A program made the position numbers and the translations under genes. 64,000 nucleotides of DNA from Campylobacter suis (GTDB lineage: Bacteria > Campylobacterota > Campylobacteria > Campylobacterales > Campylobacteraceae): the NCBI RefSeq assembly GCF_905120475.1, contig NZ_CAJHOE010000001.1:558001-622000 (forward strand), given 5' to 3'. Position 1 is the first letter of the stretch. The number at the start of each line of letters is the position of its first letter. The notes under the pieces are model-generated. The model was not told where the DNA came from, searched no databases, and worked only from the letters and a program-made list of their open reading frames with translations. Below are positions 8,029-17,411 of the stretch, one piece after another.

Positions 8029-8991
8029 ATGAAAAGAAGAAATTTTTTAGGATTAGGTGCTGCCCTTGGAGCGAGCGCGGTTGCTCCAAGTTTGTTTGCA
8101 AAAGAGAGCTTTTTAATGTGGGGTGCGCCAGCTATACCTAGTGTTATCATGGCTGTTGCAAGCATGCAGGGTGAACTTTCAAAGACTTATGATACAAGTC
8201 TTAAAATTTGGAAAAGTCCTGATCAGCTTCGGGCTGGTGTTGCAAATGGTACTATGAAAGTTACGATGGCACCTAGTAATGTCGGTGCAAATTTAGCAGC
8301 ACAGGGGCTAAATTTTGGGATGTTAAATATACTTACAAACGGTCTTTTAAATGTTTTGGCAAAAGATGATAGTGTGAGAAATTTTGAAGATCTGGCTGGC
8401 AAAAAGATCATTATGCCATTTAAAAATGATATGCCAGATATTGTATTTCAGGCACTTTGCGCAAAGCGTGGCATGGACTTTTCAAAACTAAATGTAACCT
8501 ACTCTCAAACTCCGCCAGAGGCTATTGCGATGTTTTTGCAAAAGGATTTTGATGTAGTTTTAAGCATTGAACCGATGAGCTCAGCAGCTATATTGCGCGG
8601 TAAGAGGATGGGGGTTGATGTTGTTCGTGCTTTAGAACTTCCAAAAATTTGGGGCGAAAGTTTTAATACTAAGCCTATTATCCCGCAAGCTGGTATCATC
8701 GTAGATACTAAATTTTATAACTCAAACATGAAGCTGTTTGATACTCTTCACGGCGATCTTACAAATGCGCTTAGCTGGATCATGCAAAATAAACAAAGTG
8801 CCGCAGAGATTGGTGCAAACTACCTTCCTGCACCAGTGCCCGCGCTTGTTAGTAGCTTTGAGCGTTCAAATTTAAGTGTAACAAAAGCAAGTGAGATAGG
8901 TAATGAAATTTTGGCATTTTTTGAGATTATATTTAAGCTTAATCCAAAACTTCTAGGCGGTAAAATGCCCGATAAGAGCCTATTTTTATGA
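8029..8991 (+). CDS. ABC transporter substrate-binding protein (nitrate/sulfonate/NMT1-type)
   Basis: The 320-residue protein has a Tat-like leader, MKRRNFLGLGAALGAS, ending near SLFA, so it is likely exported to the periplasm, possibly folded. The body looks like the SsuA/TauA/NMT1 periplasmic binding fold: LRAGVANGTMKVTMAPSN near residues 65-80, a LAGKKIIMPF domain-two start, and AMFLQKDFDVVLSIEPMSSA. Ligand residues cannot be read. SD AAGGAG precedes ATG 8029, and the permease start overlaps the stop (ATGA), so it is co-translated. The mixture with a copper-receptor-like porin and NnrS suggests a metal or cofactor ligand rather than taurine; this is inference. Confidence 0.7.
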   Translation: MKRRNFLGLGAALGASAVAPSLFAKESFLMWGAPAIPSVIMAVASMQGELSKTYDTSLKIWKSPDQLRAGVANGTMKVTMAPSNVGANLAAQGLNFGMLNILTNGLLNVLAKDDSVRNFEDLAGKKIIMPFKNDMPDIVFQALCAKRGMDFSKLNVTYSQTPPEAIAMFLQKDFDVVLSIEPMSSAAILRGKRMGVDVVRALELPKIWGESFNTKPIIPQAGIIVDTKFYNSNMKLFDTLHGDLTNALSWIMQNKQSAAEIGANYLPAPVPALVSSFERSNLSVTKASEIGNEILAFFEIIFKLNPKLLGGKMPDKSLFL

Positions 8992-9785
8992 TACTTGTTG
9001 ATGGTGTAAAGATAGAGCGCAAGGGGGTTTGGCGAGTTGCTGATTATTTTATTGGCGGACTTAGTGGGCTTGGGATTATATGCCTAGCGATCGCACTTTG
9101 GCAGCTTGGGAGTGAAATCTTTGGTGAGTTTTTGCTACCAAGCCCAAAGGTGGTTTTTGTAAAAGTTTATGAGATTATACAAGAGTATGATAAGCATGAT
9201 ATACCTATCACACTCTTTCGCACTACGGTGGGGATAGGAATTTCATGTGCTGTTGGCATTACTCTGGGACTTGTTGCAGGCTCATACCGTAGCTTTGCTG
9301 CATTTTTAAAGCCATTTATAACGATGTTGCTCTCTATGCCACCTATCATCTGGGTGGTTTTGGCGCTTTTTTGGTTTAGCTTTGGTAATGTTAGTACTAT
9401 TTTTACTATCATTATAACAAGTATCCCGCTTACTTTTGCAAGTTCTATGATAGGCATGATGAGTGTAAATGAGCAACTTAGCGAATTTTTTGATGCTCAT
9501 AGGCTGGGGCTTAGGTGTAAAATTCGCCACCTTTATCTTCCGCACCTAACAAGCTACATTATAAGCTCATTAAGCGTAGCTGTGGGTATGGGTGTAAAGA
9601 TAGTCATTATGGCTGAGCTACTTGGTGCAACAGATGGAGTTGGCTCAAAGATAGCAGACGCACGCGTTATGCTAGATACGCCAACCGTTATGGCTTATGT
9701 GGTTTTAACGATAGCCGTTGTAATGCTTTTTGAGTATCTTATCATAGAGCCTTTAAAAATTTTACTCATGCCGTGGCGGCGCTAG
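8988..9785 (+). CDS. ABC transporter permease (SsuC/TauC type)
   Basis: The 265-residue membrane protein has about six hydrophobic spans. It has the typical SsuC start (QLGSEIFGEFLLPSPKVVF), a middle GLVAGSY segment, and the ATPase-coupling loop region around FFDAHRLGLRCKIRHLYLPHL, equivalent to the EAA motif, then GATDGVGSKIADARVMLDTP. Its ATG overlaps the stop of the binding protein, and the ATPase follows 9 bases downstream. It should form the inner-membrane channel of the importer. The family is secure; the substrate is not. Confidence 0.8.
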   Translation: MILVDGVKIERKGVWRVADYFIGGLSGLGIICLAIALWQLGSEIFGEFLLPSPKVVFVKVYEIIQEYDKHDIPITLFRTTVGIGISCAVGITLGLVAGSYRSFAAFLKPFITMLLSMPPIIWVVLALFWFSFGNVSTIFTIIITSIPLTFASSMIGMMSVNEQLSEFFDAHRLGLRCKIRHLYLPHLTSYIISSLSVAVGMGVKIVIMAELLGATDGVGSKIADARVMLDTPTVMAYVVLTIAVVMLFEYLIIEPLKILLMPWRR

Positions 9786-9794
9786 GAGGCTAGT

Positions 9795-10484
9795 TTGCTT
9801 ATTTTAGAAAATTTAGAGTATGAAATTTTGCGTGATCGCATAGTTCGTGATTTTAGTTTAAGCCTTGAGGCTGGGTATATTGTAACGCTTTTTGGTCCAT
9901 CTGGATGTGGAAAGACTACGATTTTGCGATTAATCACTGGGCTAAACGAGCCAAAGCGAGGTAAAATTTTAAATTCTTTTAAAAAAACCAGATATCTTTT
10001 TCAAGAAAACCGACTTTTAGAACACAAAAATGCTCTTGAAAATATCCGTATCGCAAACAAAGATAAGAGTGATAATGAAATTTTAGCCTTTTTAGCTGTC
10101 GTAGGACTTGCTAAAAAAGATGCGATGAAGTATCCTAGTGAGCTAAGTGGCGGTATGCGTGCGCGCGTAAGCTTTGTGCGTGCACTTATCGGAGAGCCTG
10201 ACTTGCTGTTGATGGATGAGCCATTTTCTGGGCTTGATGTTGATATGCGAGAAATTTTAATGTCTGAAATTTTAAGCCGAGTAGAACTTGGCATGAGTAT
10301 AGTTTTGGTTACTCATGATAGATTTGAGGCGGTAAGGCTAAGTGATGAAATTTTGTTTTTAAGTCAAAAAGGTATGCATGTAGAGCAAAATTTATCACTT
10401 AAAATTCCACAAAAAGAGCGCGATTTTGCGTTTGTGAGTAGGGTTATAGATGAGAAATTTGCTTCAAGGATATATTTTGATTAA
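9795..10484 (+). CDS. ABC transporter ATP-binding protein (SsuB/TauB type)
   Basis: The start is TTG 9795 with AGGAGG 7 bases before it; no ATG fits. The 229-residue protein has all ABC motifs: Walker A GPSGCGKTT, Q-loop YLFQENRLL, signature LSGGMRARVSFVRAL, Walker B LLLMDEPFSGLD and H-loop VLVTHDRFEA. It energises the importer with the preceding permease and binding protein. The last bases overlap the next gene. Confidence 0.82.
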   Translation: MLILENLEYEILRDRIVRDFSLSLEAGYIVTLFGPSGCGKTTILRLITGLNEPKRGKILNSFKKTRYLFQENRLLEHKNALENIRIANKDKSDNEILAFLAVVGLAKKDAMKYPSELSGGMRARVSFVRALIGEPDLLLMDEPFSGLDVDMREILMSEILSRVELGMSIVLVTHDRFEAVRLSDEILFLSQKGMHVEQNLSLKIPQKERDFAFVSRVIDEKFASRIYFD

Positions 10485-11583
10485 CGACTTTTTTACGCAT
10501 CCAATGCGAATTTTTTTCTTTTGTGCAGTATTTTGTGTGTTTCTTGGTTGTGCTAGCTTTTTTGTAGCAGAGGACTTTGTCAGTTTGCATAAATTTGCCT
10601 TTTTAGGGCTTGTTTGCCCGCTTGCGTATGCTGGGTTTTTATTTACGGCTATACCAGACTGGACGAGCTATCTTGGCAGCCTAAAACGCCATAGTATAGC
10701 GATGTTTGTGCTTTTTGCCCTTTCCTTTGTGGTTATGTTTTTGGGTTTTGAAAAGGGCTATTTTATAATGGGCTTTTTTTGGGTGTATCTGCTAGTTTTT
10801 GCCGCTGTGCTTATATTTTTGGATAAAAATGATGATAACTTTAGTATTTTGGCAGTTTTAACAGGCTTTTGTATTCTTAACTTTTTGTATGTTTTTACAC
10901 AAAATGAGAAGTTTTTAAGCGCTCAAATTCATCTTAATATGCTAGCCGTTGTGGTAGTTAGCTTTCGTGTTAGCGTGGTACTTGGTAAAGAGGCGTTTAA
11001 ATTAGAAGAGGGTATGAATGAGGCGGTTTTTGCCCCAAATTTTGTCTATAAAAATCTTTTGCTAACTATACTTACGGTTCTTTTACTTGCTGTTTTATTT
11101 GAAGTATCAAGTAAAATTTTAGGTTTTATCTCGCTTGGTTGCGGCTTTATAATGATGGCAAGACTTCATGAAATGCACTATAAAGTGCTACTAAAGCGAC
11201 ATTTTGTTGTATTTTACTATCTTATTAGCTTAATTGGTGGACTTGGTTATATTTGGCTTGGGGTAAGTGAAATTTTAGAACTTTCTCAAAGTTCAAACGC
11301 CATACATCTTATAGCTATTTGCACTATTTTTGGCATTATAATGTTTATATTTAATGTGGCTGGGCTTAGACATAGTGGACAAGAGCTTGTCTTTTTAAGG
11401 CTTTCGCGACTTGGAATTTTCGCACTTTTTGTAGCTGGTGTTTCACGCTCGGTTTTTGCTATGTTTTTTGAAGTTTTTTATATCATACTTCCAGCGATAT
11501 TTCTTGCTATGACATTCATTTGTTGGGGGATAAATTTCTATGCTATTTTCAGGGATAATGAATTTAGTAAAGATCCAGAGTAA
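10477..11583 (+). CDS. NnrS-like haem-copper membrane protein
   Basis: The chosen start is TTG 10477, which has AAGGA 6 bases upstream; ATG 10450 in the same frame is the alternative and has no SD. The polytopic protein has about 370 residues and roughly 12 spans. NnrS-like points are FTHPMRIFFF at the N-terminus, AGFLFTAIPDWT near residue 60 (compare AGFLLTAVPNWT), conserved His residues in LHEMHYK, and GLRHSGQEL near the C-terminus (NnrS has MTRxxxGHTGR). NnrS proteins protect metabolism against NO-linked iron dinitrosyl complexes. It overlaps the ATPase gene, so it belongs to the same FNR-box operon. Confidence 0.6.
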   Translation: MINDFFTHPMRIFFFCAVFCVFLGCASFFVAEDFVSLHKFAFLGLVCPLAYAGFLFTAIPDWTSYLGSLKRHSIAMFVLFALSFVVMFLGFEKGYFIMGFFWVYLLVFAAVLIFLDKNDDNFSILAVLTGFCILNFLYVFTQNEKFLSAQIHLNMLAVVVVSFRVSVVLGKEAFKLEEGMNEAVFAPNFVYKNLLLTILTVLLLAVLFEVSSKILGFISLGCGFIMMARLHEMHYKVLLKRHFVVFYYLISLIGGLGYIWLGVSEILELSQSSNAIHLIAICTIFGIIMFIFNVAGLRHSGQELVFLRLSRLGIFALFVAGVSRSVFAMFFEVFYIILPAIFLAMTFICWGINFYAIFRDNEFSKDPE

Positions 11584-11615
11584 AAAAAGCCAAGAGAAGG
11601 ACTCTTGGCTTTTTT
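11584..11615. terminator. Bidirectional rho-independent terminator
   Basis: AAAAAGCCAAGAG and CTCTTGGCTTTTT form a stem with a 5-base loop and A/T runs on both sides. It separates the convergent NnrS-like gene and formate dehydrogenase. Confidence 0.85.
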
Positions 11616-11616
11616 C

Positions 11617-13860
11617 TTAATACCTTCGTACCGATAGATACGGGGTTTCAGAGTGCATGCTTATCTCGTTTTGCTCTCTAAATTTTATAAACTCATCTTC
11701 GGTGAGTTTTTTGATATTTGCGATGGTCATCTTAAGTGGAGTGATACCAGAAAGTGGGTCTGGATCGCTTGCATTTGCAAGTTCGTTGCCATCTGCTTCA
11801 CTGTAGTGAAATGTCGTAAATATCGTGCCTTCTCTTAGGTCTGGGTTGATACGAAGTTTAGCTGCTATCTTGCCCCTTTTATTTTCAACCAGTGCATAGC
11901 AACCCTCTTCAAGCTCCCTTTCTCTAGCGATATCTTCGCTAACTTCTATAAGCGCACCCTCCATTCCAGCACCATGCTCTAGGGCAGGGCATTCTCGTGT
12001 CATCGTGCCAGTGTGATAGTGATATACCTTACGACCTGTTGTAAATAAGCAAGGATAGACCTCGTCAGGCACTTCACTAAGCATTCCGCTACCCACTGGA
12101 TGAGTATCAGGGATATTTAGTCTTGCTCTAAATTCAGCCTCAGCACTTGCACGCTGCTCTTTATCTTCAAGGTAGATAACTGGCGCAAAACGGAATTTGC
12201 CATCAGGCAGCATAGAAATTTTATCCGTATAAAGGTCTGGTGTGCCAGGATGTTCCTCATCTGGGCAAGGCCAAGAAATTCCACCAAGCTTTTCAAGACG
12301 GTAGTAGCTTATGCCACCAAAGAATTTTGGTTGAAGCTCTCTAAGTTCATTCCAAACTTGCTCTGCATCATGAAAACCAAATCCCTCAAGTCCCATCTTT
12401 TTAGCGATATTACATACCACTTTCCAGTCAGGCTCCACACCACCAACTGGCTCGCTGGCTTTGCGAGTGCGCTGAACACGGCGAGATGTATTAAGAAAAG
12501 TTCCATCTTTTTCGCCCCAGCACGCAGCTGGCAAGACTACATCAGCTTTTTGTGCACTTTCAGTTAAAAAAAGATCTTGGACGATAAAGCAGTCAAGATG
12601 ATGAACAGCATGAACAAAGTGCTCTGTCCAAGGATCACTCATCACAGGGTTTTCGCCAAAAACATAAAGTAGCTTTATCTCGCCACTATCTATCTTATCT
12701 GGGGCTTGCGTAAGTTTAAATCCTGGAGTTGGATTTAGCTCAAAGTGCCATACTTTGCGAGCTTGCTCTTGTGCGTAAGGAGAATTTACGGCTCCTGCTG
12801 GTATGACATTTGGTAATGCTCCCATGTCGCATGCGCCTTGGACATTGTTTTGTCCTCTGAGCGGATTTACCCCAGCGCCTTTTTTGCCTAAATTTCCAGT
12901 TAAAAGGGCTAAATTTGAAAGGCAAAAGACATTTGATGTTCCATCTGTAAACTGAGTGATGCCCATAGTATAGCAAATAGCAGCTGTTCCAGCTTTTGCA
13001 TACATCCTAGCAGCTACAGTGATAAGCTTTGCACTCACGCCAGTTTCGCGCTCAAAGCGCTCCGGAGTAAAGTCTTTTACAGCCTCTTTTAACCATTCGT
13101 ATCCTATGGTATAGTTTTTGATAAACTCATCATCTTGTAAATTTTCAGAGAGTATCACATTCATCATAGTGTTTAGTGTTTTGATGTTTGCACCAATAGG
13201 AATTTGCAAGTAAATATCAGCCTTTTTCGCCATATCTGTGCGCTTTGGATCAACTACGATCATTTTTGCGCCCCTTTCAAGTCCGCGTTGCATTTGCATG
13301 GCGATGATAGGGTGGCACTCGCTTGTGTTTGTGCCTATTAGCAAAAATACATCAGTATCGGTCGCAAACTCAACTAAGTCGTTCGTCATAGTTCCATTTC
13401 CAAGTGTGTTGGCAAGACCTGCCACTGTTGGAGCGTGTCAAAGACGAGCGCAATGATCTACATTGTTACTACCTTGTGCCCTAAAAAATTTCTGAAAGAC
13501 ATAGTTGTCTTCGTTGTTTGAGCGAGCAGAGCTAAAGCCCATAATGGCGTTACTGCCGTACTTCTCAACGGTAGTTTTAAATTTTTGCGCCACAAATTCA
13601 TAAGCCTCGTCAAAGCTTACTTCCGTTAGTTCGCCGTGTTTGTCAAAAACACCATTTTTTTTGCGGATAAGTGGCTTGGTTAGGCGTTTTGGAGAATTTA
13701 CAAACTCCCAGCCAAACATACCTTTAAGGCAAAGTTCGCCATCATTTACATGGTGGTTTTCAGTTGGTTTTGCCTCAACTATCCTGCCATTTTTTACGAT
13801 AAGATCAATCCCACAGCCCGTTCCACAATACGGACAGGTGGTTTTTACCACGCTTTGCAT
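11617..13860 (-). CDS. fdhF: Formate dehydrogenase H-type alpha subunit, selenoprotein
   Basis: The gene reads through an in-frame TGA at 13440-13438, giving 747 residues with Sec141 in DHCARL-U-HAPTVAGLAN, the standard Sec site of molybdopterin formate dehydrogenases. Without read-through the enzyme would lack its metal ligand. N-terminal Cys residues (CPYCGTGCG and CLKG) hold one [4Fe-4S] cluster. There is no Tat signal, so it acts in the cytoplasm, like E. coli FDH-H. The molybdopterin domains run to the end, with YHYHTGTMTRECPALE near residue 610. ATG 13860 has AAAGGAT upstream. It sits beside Crp/Fnr, focA and hyf, so it is probably the formate-oxidising arm of formate hydrogenlyase. Confidence 0.92.
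13395..13440 (-). promoter_or_regulatory. bSECIS element of fdhF (first copy)
   Basis: Directly after the UGA, TGGCA (13424-13420) and TGCCA (13414-13410) form an apical stem closing the loop GGTCT, the loop found in E. coli fdhF and bound by SelB. Confidence 0.8.
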
Positions 13861-14166
13861 TTTTATCCTTTCTGATTAAATTCAAAACAAATTATATCAC
13901 TAATTAAATAAAATTAATTTTAAAATTACTAAAAAAATTTAAAATAATTTTAATAATATGCTTTTTTTGCATATTATTAAATAGCGAAAATATAGGCATT
14001 TAAAAAGAATTTTACAAAAAATAAAAAATTTAAAAATAAATTTTTTTATGATATTTTGCGAAATTTATAATATAAATTTCGCTAGTAATCTTAAAATACT
14101 AAAGTAGTTATTTTAATAAATTTTAAAATTTTTCAGATATAATTTTGGCTACCTTGAAAGGATACA
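13861..14166. promoter_or_regulatory. Divergent promoter region fdhF / crp-fnr gene with two strong dyads
   Basis: TTTAATAATATGC (13949-13961) and GCATATTATTAAA (13969-13981) form a 13-bp inverted repeat around seven T residues. GCGAAATTTAT (14058-14068) and ATAAATTTCGC (14072-14082) form an 11-bp dyad with a 3-base spacer. A -10 box TATAAT at 14138-14143 serves the regulator gene. The dyads are operator-like; their binder is unknown. Confidence 0.5.
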
Positions 14167-14805
14167 ATGAAAAAATCTCGTTTAGGACTACTTGAAACAA
14201 ACATCGCATCGGTGCTAAGCTACGATGAGATCTCTAAATTTAGCCATGAGCGCTTGAGTAAGGGGAACACCATATATGCAGGCTTTTTAAAGATAGTTAT
14301 ATTTATAAGCGGCTCAGCAAAGCTCTGTTTTTTTGAAGATGGGGAGGAGTTTATCATCTATCATCTAAAAAAGGACAATATCACGATAGTTGATGAGAGT
14401 TGCGTGCTTGAGATCTTAGAAGATAGCGAGGTTTATACTATGGACGCTGATCAAATGGACTGGCTTTTTGAGAACGAGAGGTTTTGTAAATTTTATACAG
14501 AAACTCTTACAAATATCACTCTAGTTCAGCGTCAAATCATCAGATCCATCCTCTTTGAAAGCGCAAAGGGTCGTATAGCAAATTTCTTGATAGAGCTTTC
14601 AAATGAACAAAATTTAGTCCAAAATGGCTATCATTTTATATTCTTGCCATTTTCTGTAAAAGTGCTTTCAAGCTTCGTTGGGCTAAAGCGTCAAAGTGCC
14701 TCTACTGCGTTTAATGAGCTTATAAAAGATGGAGTGATAAAGCGCATATCGCCACATGAGTTTTTGATAATTGATTTTGAAAAACTTCAAAGCTATACAA
14801 ATTAA
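14167..14805 (+). CDS. Crp/Fnr-family transcription regulator
   Basis: The 212-residue protein starts at ATG 14167 with AAAGGA upstream. It has an N-terminal cyclic-nucleotide-binding-like beta domain (about residues 20-110), a dimer helix around 115-150, and a C-terminal winged HTH: VKVLSSFVGLKRQSASTAFNELIKDGVIKR. It lacks the N-terminal Cys cluster of oxygen-sensing FNR; Cys residues in KLCFF, ESCVL and RFCKF are scattered, so the signal is unknown. Its position between fdhF and the focA-hyf operon, sharing the fdhF promoter region, suggests control of formate hydrogenlyase genes. Confidence 0.8.
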   Translation: MKKSRLGLLETNIASVLSYDEISKFSHERLSKGNTIYAGFLKIVIFISGSAKLCFFEDGEEFIIYHLKKDNITIVDESCVLEILEDSEVYTMDADQMDWLFENERFCKFYTETLTNITLVQRQIIRSILFESAKGRIANFLIELSNEQNLVQNGYHFIFLPFSVKVLSSFVGLKRQSASTAFNELIKDGVIKRISPHEFLIIDFEKLQSYTN

Positions 14806-14829
14806 TTAAATTCCTTAAGCTTATAAAGT

Positions 14830-14867
14830 AAAAAACCCCAAGGCAAAAACTGCCATGGGGCTAAATT
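14830..14867. terminator. Bidirectional terminator between regulator and focA
   Basis: CCCCAAGGCA and TGCCATGGGG pair (one A-A mismatch) across five bases. Read on the minus strand it is followed by TTTTTT, making a good end for the hyf-focA operon. Confidence 0.8.
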
Positions 14868-14890
14868 TATTAGAATGGGGAGTTGTAAAA

Positions 14891-15754
14891 TTATGCCTCT
14901 TTTTTCATCTCGTATTGATTTGCTATAAATCCAACGAGACCTACGAAAAATAGACCGCCTACGATATTGCCAAGTGTTACTGGTACTAGGTTTTCAACTA
15001 AGAAATTTTTCCAGTTTAAAAGCTCTAGCTGCTCTACGCTAACACCGTGTAATAGATGTGAAAGTGCGTGCAAGTCGCCACCTACTGTTGCTAGATAGTG
15101 TCCTTTTGCTATGATGGCTTCTGTAATGATAAACATATTTGCCACGCAGTGCTCCATAGAGCAAGCCACAAACGCACCTATCATCCACATAATGGCAAAA
15201 AATTTACCACTTAGATCATTTTCGCTTGTAGCTGTCCAAATAGCCATACAAACAAAGACGTTACAAAAGATACCGCGTATAAAAAGTTCATGAAATGGAG
15301 CTGTTATCTTGCCTATACCAGCAGGTATGAAGTGCTGTAAGATATAGCCATCAAATTTTAACGGCAAACCCGAGTAGTAATACATATAAGCAATGAGTGC
15401 GCCACCTATGAAGTTACATATCCAAACAAGCACCCAGTATCCTATGGTCTTACCTGGTGTTAGCTTACCAGCATAAGCGCTAACGCCACTTAAGATCGAG
15501 CTTGTAAAAAGGTGTCCGCCATAAAAAACGACCATCATGAGACCACAACTAAATGTGATACCGCCGATAAAATTTGCAAGTCCGATAGACTGCTTCTCAG
15601 CCATACCCACAGTCGAGTGCGCCCAAAATATATCGCCCATCGCTATCGCAGCACCAGCCATTATAGCCAAAAATATTACGCTAGAAATTGGCGTGTGTGC
15701 TTTGTGTTCCATCGCCCCAGATATAGCTTGGGCGGTTTGTGCAGGATTTAGCAT
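14891..15754 (-). CDS. focA: Formate/nitrite transporter FocA-like
   Basis: The 287-residue membrane protein of the FNT pentameric channel family has about six spans. It carries the conserved EHCVANMF segment with the gating His near residue 210, GGHLFTSSIL, and the polar loop region GTTFSCG-like (GGITFSCGLMM). It is the last gene of the hyf operon, 26 bases after hycI, so it most likely moves formate to and from the cytoplasmic formate dehydrogenase. Nitrite as substrate is less likely in this context. Confidence 0.85.
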   Translation of the reverse strand: MLNPAQTAQAISGAMEHKAHTPISSVIFLAIMAGAAIAMGDIFWAHSTVGMAEKQSIGLANFIGGITFSCGLMMVVFYGGHLFTSSILSGVSAYAGKLTPGKTIGYWVLVWICNFIGGALIAYMYYYSGLPLKFDGYILQHFIPAGIGKITAPFHELFIRGIFCNVFVCMAIWTATSENDLSGKFFAIMWMIGAFVACSMEHCVANMFIITEAIIAKGHYLATVGGDLHALSHLLHGVSVEQLELLNWKNFLVENLVPVTLGNIVGGLFFVGLVGFIANQYEMKKEA

Positions 15755-15780
15755 CTTGTACTCCTTATGTAAAAATATTT

Positions 15781-16236
15781 TTAACTAACTAAATTTCTAT
15801 CAATCTCTAAAATTCGCTCATATGCCTTTTTGGCACTATCTTTTGCCTTTTGGCTAAGTCCTTCTTTAAAATCAAGGACATTTTCAAGCAAAACACTAAT
15901 GCCTAAAAACAGCGTTTTTTCGCAAATTTTACGCAGATAGCTTAGCAAAACTGGTGTTGGTAGGTTATGTGTTGAGTAGATATAGTCTTTATCATCACTT
16001 AGGTCAAAAAACTCGATCTTATCGTCGTTAAATCCACTCATCGCATCAACTACGATTAAAATTTCAGGCTCAAACTCTCGTATCGCTTTAAACTCATTTT
16101 CAGGCACATCTTCGCCGTAAAACACTCGCCATTCAGGTAGGTTTTTCTCCACCAAACGACCGACTTCGTTTCCGACATCATCATCGCCTCTTAAAGGATT
16201 TCCGATACATAAAATCGCCTTTTTAATACTTTGCAT
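15781..16236 (-). CDS. hycI: Hydrogenase maturation endopeptidase HycI-type
   Basis: The start is ATG 16236, with GTG 16239 the alternative. The roughly 151-residue protein begins with ILCIGNPLRGDDDVG, whose Asp binds nickel in this protease family, followed by LIVVDAMSG and a STHNLP segment with the second metal ligand. It removes the C-terminal peptide from the Hyf large subunit after nickel insertion; the target here would be the tail after DPCYSCTER of HyfG. It is distinct from the hydD protease at 37762, so each hydrogenase has its own enzyme. Confidence 0.85.
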   Translation of the reverse strand: MQSIKKAILCIGNPLRGDDDVGNEVGRLVEKNLPEWRVFYGEDVPENEFKAIREFEPEILIVVDAMSGFNDDKIEFFDLSDDKDYIYSTHNLPTPVLLSYLRKICEKTLFLGISVLLENVLDFKEGLSQKAKDSAKKAYERILEIDRNLVS

Positions 16237-16245
16237 CACCAGCCC

Positions 16246-16590
16246 CTAAAAATCTTTCCTTAGCATTAAGTAGCCCTCTTTAAGGCCTCTTAAAATTTCT
16301 TTAAACTCACACTCGCACATTTGCGGAATTAGCTTTGCAGCGTGTTCGGCAAATATCTCTACTTCAAAATATTTACTTATGTTTCCTATCTTAAATTTGA
16401 CATATTCGCCTGAGTTTTCGATGATTTTGCTAAGTTCATCTTCGCTTATTTCAAGCACCTTCTCGCTAAAATCTATCGTCCCTACGCCGTGCCCTACGCA
16501 AGTTGAAAAGACTTTTATGTCTTTTAACTCGCGTGAAAGGTTTTCGTTATCATCCATGTGGCGTTTTGTTAGTTTAAAAACCTGTATCAT
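16246..16590 (-). CDS. hycH: HycH/HyfJ-family formate hydrogenlyase assembly protein
   Basis: The 114-residue protein has the VFSTCVGHGVGTID core that lines up with YSLAIGHHLGVID of E. coli HycH, a later KYFEVEIFAEHAAKLIP segment, and the family's YLMLRKDF-like end. It is shorter than HycH (136 residues), mostly at the N-terminus. HycH is needed for Hyd-3 assembly, probably handling the large subunit. ATG overlaps the stop of hyfI (ATGA), and hycI follows closely, the same order as in E. coli hyc. Confidence 0.7.
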   Translation of the reverse strand: MIQVFKLTKRHMDDNENLSRELKDIKVFSTCVGHGVGTIDFSEKVLEISEDELSKIIENSGEYVKFKIGNISKYFEVEIFAEHAAKLIPQMCECEFKEILRGLKEGYLMLRKDF

Positions 16591-17411
16591 TTTTTATTCC
16601 AAACTGCTTTTGTGTCTATGCTATACTCGCTACTTGCGTTAGCGTATTTTAAATAGACATCATTGTGTAAAATTCCCATACACTCAGCATATCTAGGATC
16701 ATCCTCAGCCTTTATAGCAGCTACTAAAGCCTCTTTTGCAAGGGTTGGATTTTTAACATCGCTAGCTGCTTTTATAGCGCTCATATACTTATCAAAAAGT
16801 GTCCTGCCAAAGACATAGCTCATCAGCCTTTTACTTTCAGCTTGTAAGTCACGCTCAAAAAGTATATCGCCGATGATTGACTTCTCAACTGGCGGAGGCG
16901 TTAGATGATCGGTCTCAAAGCTTCGTTTTTGTAGCTTTTGATCTATTATGCCAAGTGCCATGCCAAGACCATATATGATGCTAGCTGGGTGCGGAGGACA
17001 GCCAGGGATATAAACATCAACCGGCACTATCTTATCTATACCACCCCAAACGCTATAAGCATCATGAAATATACCGCCACTGCTTCCACATGCACCAAGA
17101 GCTACGACGATCTTTGGATCAGGCGCTGCTTCATATGCACGAAGTAGCGGATAATACATCTGTCTAGTCACAGGACCTGTGCAGACTAAAATGTCAGCAT
17201 GGCGTGGGTTTGCAACGAGTTTAAAGCCAAATCTCTCAGGATCCCACATCGGAGTAATAGCAGCAAAAATTTCTATCTCACAACCGTTACAGCTTCCGCA
17301 GTCGATCCTATAAACGCTAAAACTGCGTTGGATATTTTTTAAATGCTCTAGCTTTGATGTTAGATCATTTGCGTTTTTTATATCCTCAGGGACTTCATAT
17401 ACAGTTCTCAT
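16587..17411 (-). CDS. hyfI: Hydrogenase-4 small subunit, NuoB-like
   Basis: The 274-residue protein has [4Fe-4S] ligands in DCGSCNGCEIE (near residue 40), GACGSSGG (near 108) and PGCPPHP (near 138), the pattern of HycG/HyfI and NuoB. It couples the ferredoxin subunits to the NiFe site of HyfG. It lacks a Tat signal, as expected for a cytoplasm-facing enzyme. Compared with about 255 residues in E. coli it has a longer C-terminal tail (from about 200) of unknown role. Overlaps hyfH by four bases. Confidence 0.9.
   Translation of the reverse strand: MRTVYEVPEDIKNANDLTSKLEHLKNIQRSFSVYRIDCGSCNGCEIEIFAAITPMWDPERFGFKLVANPRHADILVCTGPVTRQMYYPLLRAYEAAPDPKIVVALGACGSSGGIFHDAYSVWGGIDKIVPVDVYIPGCPPHPASIIYGLGMALGIIDQKLQKRSFETDHLTPPPVEKSIIGDILFERDLQAESKRLMSYVFGRTLFDKYMSAIKAASDVKNPTLAKEALVAAIKAEDDPRYAECMGILHNDVYLKYANASSEYSIDTKAVWNKK

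Noticed and set aside
13425-13440. Formate dehydrogenase as two separate genes (11617-13425 and 13438-13860)
   Set aside because: The stop between them is UGA at the Sec site, the frame is the same, and a GGTCT bSECIS hairpin follows; one selenoprotein explains both parts.
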